From Cloeon dipterum (taxonomy: Eukaryota; Arthropoda; Insecta; Ephemeroptera; Baetidae): a stretch of 64,000 nucleotides of DNA. The stretch spans positions 4,704,886 through 4,768,885 of the forward strand of contig NC_088789.1 of assembly GCF_949628265.1 (NCBI RefSeq), given 5' to 3'. The notes under the pieces were generated by a model. That model was not told the DNA's origin, made no database searches, and saw nothing but the letters and a program-made list of their open reading frames with translations. Each line of letters opens with the position of its first letter. Positions within the stretch are counted from its first letter, which is position 1. Below are positions 51,319 through 64,000 of this stretch, piece by piece. The position numbers and the translations under genes are program-made.

Positions 51319-53209
51319 ATGTTCGCTATTCAGCGTCACGCGTGTTTAATGCAGACGGAGCTGATTTTTGCGGTGGTCCTCGTCTTTCAGGTATCGTATA
51401 AGATAAACCTTTTGTCTGTCCCACCTATAGAGTTCAAAACATAAATAGTTGTCCTGTCGAGGAGGATGGATTTTGTGCATGACAGATGAAACGATCATCA
51501 TGCCGAGGATAATCAGAGGTTCTCGTCGCCGCAGTAGATTTCTATCAAGTGAGATTAATTTTACACTTCAGAAGTTTCAATCCGGCGGTGCGTCGCTGAG
51601 TGTCTCGGACTGGTCGATCAGAAAAAGCCTTGCAATTTCAGCCAAGTTTCCGGAGGGGGTAATTTGCTCTTTAACCGACGCAACATGAAATTGCTTTTTT
51701 AAAAATAAAACACAGTCCTGGGAGACAAATGTCCAGAAAACGAGTTTTTCAATGCTGCGCCGTCCAAGAAGGTGCTCTGCAGCTATAGCGTGTGGCAAGT
51801 GGAATTGGTTCGAAATTGGTCGGTTGTAAACTTCGAAAGTCCCCACAGGTCGCTGAACGCATTGCCATTCCACGAAACGCCAATTATCAAAGTGTGTGAC
51901 TTCGTTTTGTACATTGACCTGCTAAGGTTTAATCCGGGAAACAGCACAATTTCAATCGCCGAGAGTGAATACCAGCGTAGGCGGCAATAAAAGCTTTGAT
52001 CTTATCTTAATATGTGTCGTGATTTCAGAATTAAAATCGACTCTTCAGTATGCACGAGTTGCGGGGATTAAAAACATTCTGGAGATTGGAGGATGGGGAA
52101 GCGCTCTCCTATTCAGCAAAGTTGGCTCTAATGAATCGATTAGAAACAATTTTAGTGCCCAACTCAAAGGTTTACTAAGTGATTATAGTTTTGATGGCGT
52201 ATTCATCAAATGGCTGTATCCAAACTGCCCGGAGGTACATGATGTGAATTAAATAGTTTTGATTTCTTTACTTTTGAACTAAGAACACCGATTGCGGAAT
52301 ATACAAACTTGATGATAAAGTTGGTGTAAAAAATATGATGAAGGACCTCTATCAAATTCTAAAGCCAAGCCGAAAATTGCTCTTCTACTTTGCAAACTTG
52401 AACTCGGCGTTCCTTACCTTTTCCGCCGGTATGAAATTACTTTAAAACAGTATTTTACGTTCATTGCGAACTGATTTTAAGGTGATATTTATTCTCCTAT
52501 CGCAGACTTCGTGGACTATTTTGTTATGGATTCCTTCGGTCAAGCTGGCCGTTGGTCAATGTCAATTGATGTGCCTACAAATTTGAAAAAGCTGGTCTGT
52601 TTAAATGTCCCCCTCTCATTGATATTTAATTTTGAAATATAGAAGACATCCTTTGATTTTTTCAAAAACAAAATCAAAAACAACAAAGACGTGGTGCAAA
52701 AGATTTTGATTCTGTTGAATGTTGGATGCCTGACTTTCGAATTAAAAACACCAAACGCGCACAAAATCGGTTCTGGATTTGTGCAAAAATCAAATTTATC
52801 ACCTTTGACATCCTTTGCAGACGTACTATTTCAATAAATCACAATTGCGATGTTAATAAAGACATGATATTATCCTAGGTATGCGAGGCAGTGAGAAATA
52901 ACAATTTCACCGTGGTTAAAGATATAGCGACGCAGCATTACGCCTACAGAGACAAGGTGTGGTATGCTTTCGACGACTACCAGTCTCTATTAGAAAAGGT
53001 GCTTTTACATTGGGGAGCAACAAAATTTTAATCAAATATAATTCATAAAGGTCCGCTTCTTGAAAAGCATTGATGGAGCCGGTTTCGGGCTGTTCAACAC
53101 GGACATGGACGACGTGAAAAATCGGTGCGGCTGCGGCAAAATGCCCTTCTTGCGGATGATCGGCGAGCTCCTGAAGGGAGGTGAATGCGAGCTGGACCGC
53201 TGCCCATAG
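51319..53209 (+). CDS. Catalytically dead GH18 chitinase-like protein
   Basis: Exons: 51319-51390 (signal peptide; Met 51349 is more likely), probably 51622-51658, then 51716-51976, 52029-52234, 52284-52428, 52482-52594, 52643-52822, 52879-52998 and 53051-53209. From Met 51349 this gives 420 aa, normal for a single-domain GH18. The phases of exons from 51622 onward are all consistent. Visible GH18 landmarks: the first strand KKVLCSYS, the third-strand motif EIGGWG (SxGG), the fourth-strand region FDGVFIKWLYP, YFVMDSFGQAGRW near the YD motif, and the C-terminal MDDVKNRCGCGKMPFL, where chitinases have CGCGxxPLL. The catalytic DGxDxDxE reads D169-G-V-F-I-K-W-L176, so both inner Asp and the acid Glu are gone. 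Insect IDGFs show a related but milder loss. Likely secreted, binding chitin or glycan or signalling, without hydrolysis. No chitin-binding domain follows. The join of the first two exons is uncertain. Confidence 0.85.
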
Positions 53210-53417
53210 CTCCTAGTACCGCAATAATTGATAGTGATTACTCACATTGTCTTGATCTGGAACACCAGCAGGCCGTTGCGCAAATTTGCTTCGATTCTAA
53301 TTATGTCAGCGGCGTGCAAAAACAATGTATTATAAATCGTCTGCGCTTACACGCGACATACTTTAATTCCTTAATGCGAATCATACGGAGTGTCGTTAAT
53401 CAGGACTGTAAAATTTA

Positions 53418-53423
53418 ATAAAA
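53418..53423 (+). terminator. Poly(A) signal of the GH18-like gene
   Basis: AATAAA, about 210 nt after the TAG stop at 53207-53209. Confidence 0.5.
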
Positions 53424-53815
53424 CAGCTGATTTTACGTCTAATTTTTCTTGAAAAATTTGTAAAGATAAAGAAAGATTCATATTGTTTTTATTGTAAGTA
53501 AGTTTCTCGTCGGATAAAATAACCATGCACATGCACAGCATTAGTCATCACGCATAAAAATATATGTCGTACGAAGCGTGGATAATGACGGCCATTAAGG
53601 TCATCATATTATAATTTCCAGCGCCCTTTCCCTTTCCGGATCTGTCTGCGGCACCTACGGGTCGTCGCAATAGTTGTGTGTGTTGCATTTTTTGCTTGTC
53701 TTTACGCTTCAATTGCCAAGATCGGATCGGCCGCGCATGTGAGCGCCACGCTATGATACACGATAGTGGTGCGCATTACATTGTGTTAGATATGCATGAC
53801 ATAACCGGCACGTCG

Positions 53816-53833
53816 ATTATTATTATTATTATT
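53816..53833. repeat. (ATT)6 microsatellite
   Basis: Six perfect ATT units in non-coding DNA. Confidence 0.85.
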
Positions 53834-56800
53834 TCCCAGTGCACACATTATACGAATGCGAGCGCAATCGCGGTGGCTCTGTTTATTTTCACGGCGTTTT
53901 ATCACGTTTTCAGCTGCGAAGGTCCGCGCTGATACTAATTAGAATGGACGGTGGAGAAGGCGGCCCTCACGACTTTCGGACCTCCCTTCGATGCGGCCGA
54001 AGAGATAGCCTTTTGTGATCTTTTGCAACACCCACGCCTATTTGTATTATTCAAACAGATTTCATAATTACCAGACGTTTCTTGTGTAGCTACACGTTTT
54101 TCCTACTGCGAGTGCTGAACGATTGTTAATTGTACATTTGTACTACTTTATGGGTTATTAAAATTCATTTTGGAATGGACTGCATGTTACTACTGCTTGC
54201 TACACTCTTTGCGCACGAATTCCTGACAATGCTTTTAATTTTGTATGAACTTGCAACAAAAAGTACTAAATATATATAAAATATTCAAGTTTAAAATGCT
54301 TCCCTGTTGGTTCAAAATGTTTAATATTTGTTAATGCATTTCAGTTGTTGGCCTTATATGACTGTGTTTGCGTCTCACGATTCTAGTTGTAAGTCTGATT
54401 GTAAAAAATGTAAAAATGTTGCAGAATTTATAAACATTCCGGTTTTGACATGATTGACATTTCAATTAAATTACTTTGGCTTAGGAAGATAACATTGTTA
54501 TGAAAAAGTTACTAAGTCAGAAGAAATTAATTGCCATTTTACAAAAAGTCTTGTTTAAGGCGTGAGCCACTCACTTTTCTGTGATTTCGATTCGCAGTTC
54601 ATCACTGGAAATAATGTACCTGAGCAACTAATCCCTGCTTATCTAGTTTCAAGCGGCCGCGACTTCACTTCTTCCACTTTGCGCCCGCTCGAGACAGATT
54701 AATCAAAACGACAAGAGTGCCCTTTTAAAGGATTAGGCTGACAAGCGTGAGAGGTATAAGTACCGAAATTCACAGGCGGGACGAGGCATCAAAAAGGGGA
54801 TTTGATTATTTGCCGCCTCAATATGGGCGATAAGCATCTCGGCGAATTACTCAACGTTCTCACCCGACCGATATTAAAAGTGCTAAAGCAGTGGCTTCTG
54901 TTTTCTACAACAATAAATCTCTCTTTCTTTCCATACTCTCATTGTGGAGAGTGAGGCCGCCGCGGGCTTTTTGATTTCCAATGCAAACGCATGACAGCGC
55001 CGAGCTGCGCCTACGTAACTTTTGTTCTCGCTCAAAACGCCAACTGACGCAGAATGCGATTACACACTAGGTCGCACTCCTTGTAACCCGACCGTAATCT
55101 GCTCTGTGCAATTTCAATATATCTCCATGTGCGCATAGAACGTGCGGAATAATTATTGTTTGATTTGCTCCGAGTTAACGGTGAAATCGTGACGACGAAA
55201 TTACACTCCAGCGTGATACTGATCAGGGGCGTAACTCGCCTAGAGAAGAGCGCACCATATTTTATTTACTCTATGATGTATTGTTACATGATCATGCGTG
55301 TAAAATAAGCCTCATTCCATTTATTACTGCGGTAAACAGTAGTACTTCCTGCTTCTTGTTACTGTTGGTAACAATCCTCTGTAATACAAATAATATTGAA
55401 TATATGAAAGGTATAAAGCTTCCTTATTTTTGAATGAATTCTTTATTAAACAACAATGGTACAACAGAAAAAGACATAATAAGGAAATTAGTTCACTTCT
55501 CGTATTTGCCTTGGTGGCTTGACACAGTGTCAAATTGTTCTCATCACATTCAAGGAAATGGTAGAAGCTGATAGATTTATCACAGAATTGGCACTAGTCG
55601 CAGTCCTTTCGCAAGTAATATAGTTTCCTTAAATTTTTAAAAGTCTTTTTAAGATTCTATTCTTTACTTGCTTTAAACTGGTTCACCATTCTGCATAGGC
55701 CCAAAGACGGTTATAATAGTTTCTTAAAAGATCAAAATAAAACAAAATCAAATCCGACTTCAGAAAGAGACCATTAAAATCATCCAAAGTTTCTATTACT
55801 CTCAAGTGTGCAGAGTCGCAAAAGATTTAATATCAACACACGCTTTTAATCAAAGCCTTTTATTCTCTGCCCATCGTCAATTTTAATTTGAGCTCCACTT
55901 GAAGTTTTAAAAGGGAATATCACAAAATGCGACAGATAAAACACTTTATTTTGGTGCGATAAATTGAAAACAAATGATTTTACCGTGTCGGGAAAACAAA
56001 CTAACAAAAGATTCAAATAACAAAACTCATCTCCTTTAATTAATATTATTTGGATGATAGGGCTCACAATCGGCGCTGCGTGAGATGACGTTTTTTTGTC
56101 AGCAATGTTATTGTCCGCATCCCATTCTTCCCTGTACTTAATTTTTGTGATACGGTCGTGTTTTGAAGACTCGATTATTTGATTTGCTTTCAAACTGTGT
56201 CTGACTTGTATGGAGAATAAATAAATTAATAAAATAATTACAAATCTAGCTTCTAGGAATTATGGAAAATTAATTCCTCGTGAGTGTAGCGAACAGGATC
56301 ATGGAAAACGCGTCGGTTTCTCAACATCCTCTGTTTTGAAATCATTTTGTTCTATGTCATTGTCACAATGGTACGCGAGAAATTCATTTATCACGTATTG
56401 CATCCTGCGCACTGTCCACGCAGGACAAGCTTAGTTGACTCTTGCGGAGTTAATTTATTTGTTTGCAAAGCAGAGCAAAACTGCACGCACGCACACGGAT
56501 CTCGGCTTGCATTCAAGCTCGGCGCCGCGTTCGATCGCTGCAGTCGCTCCATAAAGATAGTGGGTGCACTCGTTGAATAAATCACGCTATGCAGAGCACG
56601 TTTTTATATGGCAGCGCTAATAAAAAAGAATCGGCATGCAAGGTACGCGGAACGGACGCTTTTTTCTGCCACCGTTGTTTGCCGATTTGTCATATTACGG
56701 CACCACCGCCGGTGAGTGGGTGAGAGGAATTATCCGCGTGTTTGCGCTCCGCACGCTGACAACTCGCGGCTCTATGAATGTCATAATATGACAAGGAAAC

Positions 56801-59800
56801 TTGTTTATGATGACCATTATCAGTAAACTATCCAGCCGGCGTGCTCATTGATGCTTGATGTCTATCGACTGTCGGCGGCTTCATAACCGATTAAACTCAA
56901 TGCACACGATCGCATTTTTTCCATTCCTCATGAAGTTAAAGCGCATCTGGTGCGCAAGCATTATAATGACTGTAATATGATAGTGTTGCTAATATATTGT
57001 GCCCTTATTTAGAATATTAAAATCCAGAGTAGGAAGTTGACGTAATAAGCCATTCTCCAGCAAATAAAAACCAAGCAGCGTCCACTAAATCAGGAATGGA
57101 ACTATAATAGTTTCACCAGCATAATTTTAATCATTCAAACAGAACAAAAGTAAATGTAAATATATGGGTGAACAAGTAAAATGTTACTCATAGTATGTGA
57201 AGCTAATAAGGAAATTCTTAGGATTCGACGTTTCAGTTTTTAGCAAACCATTGAATTCCGCAGTATTTAACTAATTTAGTGATATCACCAGGGGAATTTT
57301 TTGGATTATTCGGAGTTTGCGAAGGTTGGAAGGATATCTTTAAGGGAAAAACTAATTTAAAATTCAATTGCGAAGCCAGTTTTCTTTTTATAGGAACTCA
57401 TTGACTAGACAAATTGATCAGTGGATTATTTATTATTCATTTTTCGGAAAAGATATCAGTTCAAGACAACGTTTTTAAATTTTCTGAGCTGACTGCCAGT
57501 TCATGTGGCTCCGTTTTTGTAATAAAAAACATTGCATAGATCTAAAATTTAATTTTACTGATTTTTATCGAATTTAAAAAAATGCTAGAAAATTTCCAAA
57601 TTTCGCATGTCACAAACCTTCTTCCTAAAGTAAAGAGTTAAAAAATTTGGCTTGTATTGTCAAATTGGTTACTTAAAACTAGAGAGCTTTACCACTTAAA
57701 ACTTAGTCACTTTCTGATGCTCCCTAATTAACGAATTGTTATATTTGGTGTTGCTAATGGCTCAAATTTCAAAAGAAAACAATGTATATGATGCAATACA
57801 ACAAATGAATTCAATTTTAATAGAGCTGTCCAAATCAAGTCGAAACTGAGAAAATGTGTGAAATCTAGGCAACTGGCGGTGACCTAGATGCGCAGCAGGT
57901 TGCATACATTTATCAATTTGCATCAACATCCCCGGTAAAAGAAAGCAGATCCAGATAACTGGCAACATTTTAAGTTCAAAATTTATGGAGCTATAAACTT
58001 AAATTTGATGTGGTCTCTGCACGCGTGAGCTTTCTTTTTGCTCACAGTGAAAACACTTGTGCTCCTCACGTACAAATAAATGTTCCCAATTTATGTCACG
58101 TTCATAAAATGTGTCCCGCCCCAGCAGTTCGCAGAAACGGTTTGCAATGATGTGTACATTGAAGAGATGAAGAGCGAATATTCAATTTTCTGCTCTTCCA
58201 AATGAGAAACGTGCAAAAGGGCTGTTGGAACAAGGCCAAAACTCGGAGAGATCGCAATCAGATTGGTTTTTTGCTCCGCGAGCAGCTAGCGGACACAATT
58301 AATTTTGTGTACATTTTATTGATCTCTGAGAACTGGTTTCTTTGTTCTTCTGGCCAGCATCTCGAAATTATTATGCGTGTTATAACTCACATCCATTTCT
58401 CTGGCCACGCAGTTGAAATAATATTATATGCAACTGGGCGTGCAGATCACAATCGCACTTGTAACAACTCACAATTCACTCTCTACCGGCCGAAATATCA
58501 ACATGAAAGAAAGAAGCGCACGCGGCACCTGCTAATTGAAGACTTTAATTTATGACCGGCGAACAATGAGCCGCCTTCAAAGTGTGAAATGGTGTGTGTT
58601 CCGTGCTTGCGCTTCTGCATATGAATTATGAGAGGAATATTAAGCCCACGGGCGATACCATTCCTTTCTTTGCGTTCGATTGCAGAGAGCCGGCTCGCAA
58701 TTGCAACATCATAAGATAAATTTCTCAATCACGCAATTATTACAAATGCGGGAGAGCAATTACCACGAGCAAAAAGACAAGGAGAGGAAAAATTGTATTA
58801 TTCAAATGATGAAATAAATTTAATAGTTACTCTTCAGATGTACAAAGAATTTTAATAAAAACAAGGAAAATATATGATTCCTTCCTGGCATTCCTAAAAA
58901 TATCGTGCCAGCTAAAAGTGTAACATTTTTCATTCTTGACAGAAAATTTGAATGCTGATGATATATGTATATGTGTTGAGCCTCTGCTTGGGGAGGTACT
59001 ATCTCAATCAAATTCATTGAAAGCTTTAGAGTCTGAGAGTGCTACTATAGTACTGCCCAAAACCACTCAACTCCATTTAAGGTGGTTGCATCTGATTTCT
59101 GCCCACACGCCTCAGCCGCACATTATCCCCAACGGATTCCATTAATATCTATATTAGTCCTACAGACGATTGATGTTTCCCACAGCCTGAAGTGACAACA
59201 AAGGTGTGACACTGTCAAAAATAAATAATGGATGAACGTAGATTGACATCATTATATGCATCCAAATGCAATATAAATGTGTTTCTTTTTTATGGGCTGC
59301 AAAAAGCACTATTTTAAACGCCGAAGGAAATTTTTTGAAATTGAATGCTGTAATTTTGGTGCTGCGCAGACCTTCCTCATCGACTGACAGTAAAATTAAT
59401 CGTGAATTAAACAAGCGGCTACTGAATAGGTGTGAACCTTCAAAGGCACCGGTCATTTCTAACTGCGTCCGACAAGATCAACGACACGATTTTTTACTCA
59501 ACGTGGGACACACCACCTAAAAAAGAGTGCTTTTTATCAGCTACTGCTGCTACTAGCCATCAATGGGCGATTTAATCCGATTGTCTGAGAGACGACAATA
59601 ATATGTTCCCTGAAAATCAGGAAACATGCTCCCAAGCTCTGTAACACGATTCGTGAAAATTAAAGCTCAATTAATTTGCTCATTTGTCCTTTTAAAGCGA
59701 CCGTCTCCGACTTATTTAGCATAGAAATGCCCACTAAATTTAATTGTAAAAGCAGTGAGACAGGATTTTTTTACAAGATTTTTTACTAGTTCAGATTCTA

Positions 59801-62305
59801 CCTTGAAAAGCGAAAACGAACCGGTCTTTTATTCGCAGGGCATTTTTTTCTCAAATAAAATCACCAGAGGCGACATATGCGACGGAAAGCTAACTGACGC
59901 ATAAAAAAGTAAAAGGCAAATTTACCTTTGGGCCGGAAATGTGCTAGCTTTGATGTAAAAAGGTATTAACCATATATTAAGTATTAAACAACGGGTCAAG
60001 CGAACGTTTCGTCACTGATAATGTAAAGAATTTTTAAGGACTGCCAAAGAGGATTGCTCCATAAAATTGACTGCGAATTAAGCAAATACCATCGAGTGAT
60101 TTATTATATGTTTTATCATGTAGAGGTTTTCTAATGGCACCATATTAGGAGAAAGAAATTCTACTTAAGCAAGCTTATGCTGCCGTTAAATTTTAAATAA
60201 CACATAACACGGAAAAATAGTTTTTAAGGGTCCTTAAAATATGTGCGACCGTTCTTATTGCAGGTTTTTGAAAGCACAGGAAAGGTATATTAAAGGGGAA
60301 TTAGACAACCAGTGTATACAGCTATGTAGCCACAAGGACGCTGTACGAACAATTCTGCAACAGCAGAAGACGCGCCGACAACTTGGTCCAACAAAATATA
60401 AAGAAGTGCGCAAGCAGCAGCCGCAGGCAGCGAGCGGAGCGAGAGCTGCGGCAAGAGATCTGAACGCAACAGACACACACTGTGTACGAACAAGTTTACA
60501 TATTTTTCATAGCAACTGTGACATTCGAATTTATATGGAAAATTTAAAATGATTTCTAATTTATAGCAGGGAAGAGACGATTTTCTAAACTGTAGTTTCG
60601 GAAACACTTCTTATTCTGAAAAAAAGCACAAATCATATCGCATCAGGAATAACCACTCCCGCAAAGTGCCGGTCTAAATAGGGCTTATTATGTACAAGCC
60701 TGCTAACAAGAAAATATTGATTAGGCCATTAAAATGCAGCACCATTTTAGGGGAAAAGTTAAAGGTGCGTTTGCTCCTATGGAACCGGCAATTTCCGAAA
60801 TTTATCGTCGCAGATGGCAATATTTCAAAGGATCTAGTCAATGGTCCATTTGAAATATTAGCCATCCTAAAGCGTGCTAGCGATGTGTTCACTTTACACT
60901 GGCGGGCGCGGAGGAGGCTGCGGATGAAAGTCGAAACGAGATGATGGATCTGCGGAGGTGAATGTGGCAATAACAATTTGGGCCTCTCTTGATGCTTATC
61001 TCTCAGCGCAGCAGCCAGGCGCACAGGCCAAGCCGATTATTATTGAGTTAGCTGAGGCATTACCCCATAAATCAGGGATTTTCTTCCACTCGGGCTGCCG
61101 CGCACGCACTCGCGGACGGACGCACCAATGGACCGCATTTCTCGCACAAATGAAGCCGTTCGACGCAATCTGCACGCGCGCACAATGGCCTAGGTGCCCC
61201 CGATTAATTTCAACGGCGTGGGAAAGTGGCAATAAATTTTTAGTCCGAGAATAACCGACAATTAGAGCGCGTTTTAGCTTCAAATGTGGCTCTAAGCTCC
61301 GGTAATCGCTGCCGGCCTTGGGCGTAGGAAAATATGGATGGGCGCAATTATTCTCGCAAGCTCCAAGCAGTCCTAATGCGAGAGTATGCAATTTTAATTT
61401 CAAAAGTCATGATGGGCAATTTAGAACATATATTACTCAAGGTGCTTTCCGAGACATATTAATGCATTTCGAATGTTTCTTGAAGCATAGCCGTCAAGAG
61501 AGAGCTCAAATTTCGAACCGAGATAATTTTTTCTCTGTCCTAACAATTTATTTACATCTTTCTGGTCTGTTTTAAATTCAATCCTACGTACCTAAAATGT
61601 TCATATACTATGTTCATTAACAAATTCTTTAGATAGAAAAGAAATATTTAAAAGATTAATCTTTTCAGTTCATCAATACAAATATTTAAAGATTGACTCT
61701 AATATAAAATTGTCTATCGAAAGAGGGAAATTTTTTGATGGCTTCAATCTCAGAGTAGTAATTTCTGCAAATAATGTATCATTTTTCTATAGGAGATTGT
61801 AACACAATAAATTCATTAGGCCAAAGATTGTGCTAAAAGAGCACAAAACCATAAAACTGAACACTTCATTTAAAAAAAGGAATGCGAAAGCCAAACTTTT
61901 TCACAATAATAAATTCCACTTGGTGCGGTGAACTTGTTTTTACTTTACTTATAGAGTGTGAAACTCCATATAAAGTAAAGCAATTCCGCGTTGACTACTA
62001 TGCTGTTTTGGAGGGTGTGTCAGTTTGCGGTAGCCGAAAGCAATTAAAAATGCGGAGCGATGCGCGACTAATTAAAAATAATTAGAAAACACACACGGCG
62101 CACGACTCGGCTGCCGTTGACGGGAAGCAAATCCCATTTCTGCTTGCAGTGAGAAGACATGTGGGTTTGACTTGAAGAAAAAATACAAATGTATTAAAAA
62201 CATTCATATGTGTGTAAATGGAGACGCACTTTAATTGGAATGCCGTCTAATTTACATGAGAACATTAATTGGAATCGAGCCGCACTTCGCTCTCATTTAT
62301 TCTTC

Positions 62306-62323
62306 TTATTATTATTATTATTA
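62306..62323. repeat. (TTA)6 microsatellite
   Basis: Six perfect TTA units in non-coding DNA. Confidence 0.85.
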
Positions 62324-64000
62324 CAACACGCGGTGCGACGCGGTGTCTGCGTGCTTTACAGACGTTTTTGTCCCGACGCGTTTAATTACTTTTTCTAATT
62401 TGAATATGATTAGAGTTCCCTCCGATAAAGCCATTAATTTGCCCGCGTAGAAATAACTTTCCTCCGAAAGGCCGTAAATTAAAAGCAGTCGATAATCTCT
62501 AAAAGTCCAAAGCGCGCCTATCGTTAAATTTGCATGGCTTGGATTTCAATATCGCGGCACTGCACTTAAAACCGACCGATAATTAAGAACCGTTTCAAAA
62601 GATGGTCGGACGTAAATTGAAATGCATAATTAATTGCCTTTAAAGGCAGGCAACACCTGTGTGTGGCGGCTAGCGTTTGGAAATATTCGTCATAAATCGA
62701 CGTTCATCGGTAATTATTATCCCCAGCCAGCAGTTGGGTGCGCTTAATTTTTAATTACACACCGACCGTTGACCATTAATTGTTGCACCAGAAGCGGCTA
62801 GATATTTCTGAGAAAAAGTGGACATTACCCGCTCCGCAGGGAATTCAAATTAGCAGATTTTATTACAGAAGGAAAGAGCGGCGCTCGGCCGGCTGTAATT
62901 GCAGTGATAAATTGGTGCACGCACCGAAATCGCTGTCAGTAGTAGCCCCTAGGAGGGAATGCTTTTTGCGCCTCATTACCAATTCGCGGCCCGAGGGGCC
63001 GTTTGCCCCAAAAGCTGGGTAATTATTGTAGGTGGCTTTTACAACAGGCATTTTTCACAGGGAAGCAACACTCGCGTCCGATTTGAATATTTCAACAATT
63101 AGCCTCTGTACTTTCGATGCGTCTCGGCGAAAGCCAACAAATTGACTTATCAATCTGCTGAACACGTTTGCCGCGTCAATTATATGCAGCACTCTTGTAC
63201 TTCAAACCCCAAGTGGAGAGAGATAAATATCTTTATCTCGCTGCAAATCAAATCCGGATTGTCAGAGGCTAAAAAATGATCGAGCCGGCGCGGTTAATCG
63301 CAGTGCTCATCTGCTGCTGCGCGTCTCTCGCTTCCAGCCCCGGAGAAATGACAGAGACCTATGTAGATTCGCCTTATTAGCGGCCGCAAACAAATTGCAG
63401 CTCAAAAGCGAACATGCGAGAGGAACGCGCAGTGCATTATTATTAGATGCACGGCGACAAATAACGGAGGCGTGAGAGCCATGCAGCCTGTCGTTTTGCT
63501 ATCTGCGTAAATATCTTTCATATGAAGTGCTGATGATAAATATTATTTATGCGAGATCAAAATCCACTAAGGGAAGAGAGTGGGCAAGTCAAGTCTCCGC
63601 TTCATGTTTATTGTTGAAAATTGCAAGGCATTCGTACACGCAAAAGATCATCTGCAGACAAATGATGATTACAGGGTTTGAAATAAAAAAGAGCAATTTC
63701 TCTTTAAGGAAAATTATTTAAAATGTAATTGAATTTTCTAAAAAAACAGGGAGCAGAAGAGAAGCAAAAATTTAAGCCAAGAAATAAAAAATCTTCATAA
63801 ATTTCAACTGAAAATATATCATCTGCTATTTAAATTAAAAAACTATGGCTAAAATCGACGAAAGCAATCGCTCATCTCCTTTTTATTTCTTGCTTCTGGC
63901 TGCGAGCAAGTGATCCATTTAATTACGATTCCACTTCACAGCTATTTTGACAAATTCTCTTCTGTAGAATCCAGCTGCTTGGTGTACTAACCTTGTAAAT

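Larger units (their letters stand above)
53424..64000. other. Gene-poor region to the window end
   Basis: No coding exon can be supported. AT-rich stretches (for example 57.0-57.8 and 61.6-61.9 kb) alternate with GC-richer blocks (53.6-54.0, 54.6-55.1, 56.4-56.9, 60.3-60.5, 60.9-61.3 and 62.4-63.5 kb) rich in TAATTA and TTTATG-type words. Trinucleotide repeats are at 53816 and 62306. Frames of about 100 codons near 58.2 and 60.2 kb lack any family signature. Confidence 0.4.

Noticed and set aside
51449-51688. 79-codon frame before the GH18 barrel exons
   Set aside because: It is in a different frame from the phase needed at the 51716 acceptor and shows no GH18 similarity; only its 3' end overlaps the likely second exon.
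55224-55236. CAGGGGCGTAACT, resembling the end of a hAT transposon
   Set aside because: No inverted partner terminus or 8-bp duplication was found in the neighbourhood.
60241-60552. 103-codon frame with an upstream-like TATAAAG at 60397
   Set aside because: The TATA-like word is inside the frame, composition is driven by CAG-rich sequence, and no domain or downstream exon was found.

Overview
This is arthropod, very probably insect, nuclear DNA. It is AT-rich and its genes are split by introns of roughly 40-700 nt with GT-AG borders. It holds a tandem pair of insect-type laccase paralogues, three insect-type troponin C genes and a GH18 chitinase-like gene. There are no operons, ribosome binding sites or CRISPR arrays. 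The insect order cannot be settled from the sequence.

Layout. (1) 1-2.5 kb: no gene seen. (2) 2.5-15.2 kb, + strand: two tandem three-domain multicopper oxidase (MCO, laccase-type) genes of 10 and 11 coding exons. Every exon phase joins into a full open frame (604 and 598 aa). Both have lost the type-1 copper cysteine and several histidine ligands, so they are MCO-related (MCORP-like) proteins rather than laccases. The first has two alternative first coding exons, each encoding a different membrane anchor. The second has a cleavable-looking signal peptide. A non-autonomous hAT-type element lies between them, and an antisense 5'-truncated LINE with an intact reverse-transcriptase frame sits in an intron of the second. 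(3) 16.1-21.4 kb, - strand: three tandem troponin C genes, converging on the MCO pair. They share an unusual layout: a first coding exon that is only the ATG, a 28-nt microexon and a 144-nt EF-hand exon. The middle gene has lost Ca2+ site II and looks like the single-site F1/TpnC4 type of stretch-activated flight muscle. (4) 21.4-51.3 kb: about 30 kb with no gene I can support. It alternates AT-rich tracts and GC-richer blocks with clustered transcription-factor-like motifs, plus a tight cluster of inverted repeats near 46.4-46.6 kb. (5) 51.3-53.2 kb, + strand: an intact chitinase-fold (GH18) gene whose catalytic motif is destroyed. (6) 53.4-64 kb: no supported gene.

A common thread is loss of catalytic or binding residues in genes whose frames stay open: two copper-site-degenerate MCOs, one GH18 without its catalytic acid and one troponin C with a dead Ca2+ site. 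All exon models were read by eye from splice signals, phase and family motifs. The least certain is the 5' end of the GH18 gene. The large gene-poor regions could hide short exons or non-coding RNAs that cannot be recognised without alignment or RNA data.
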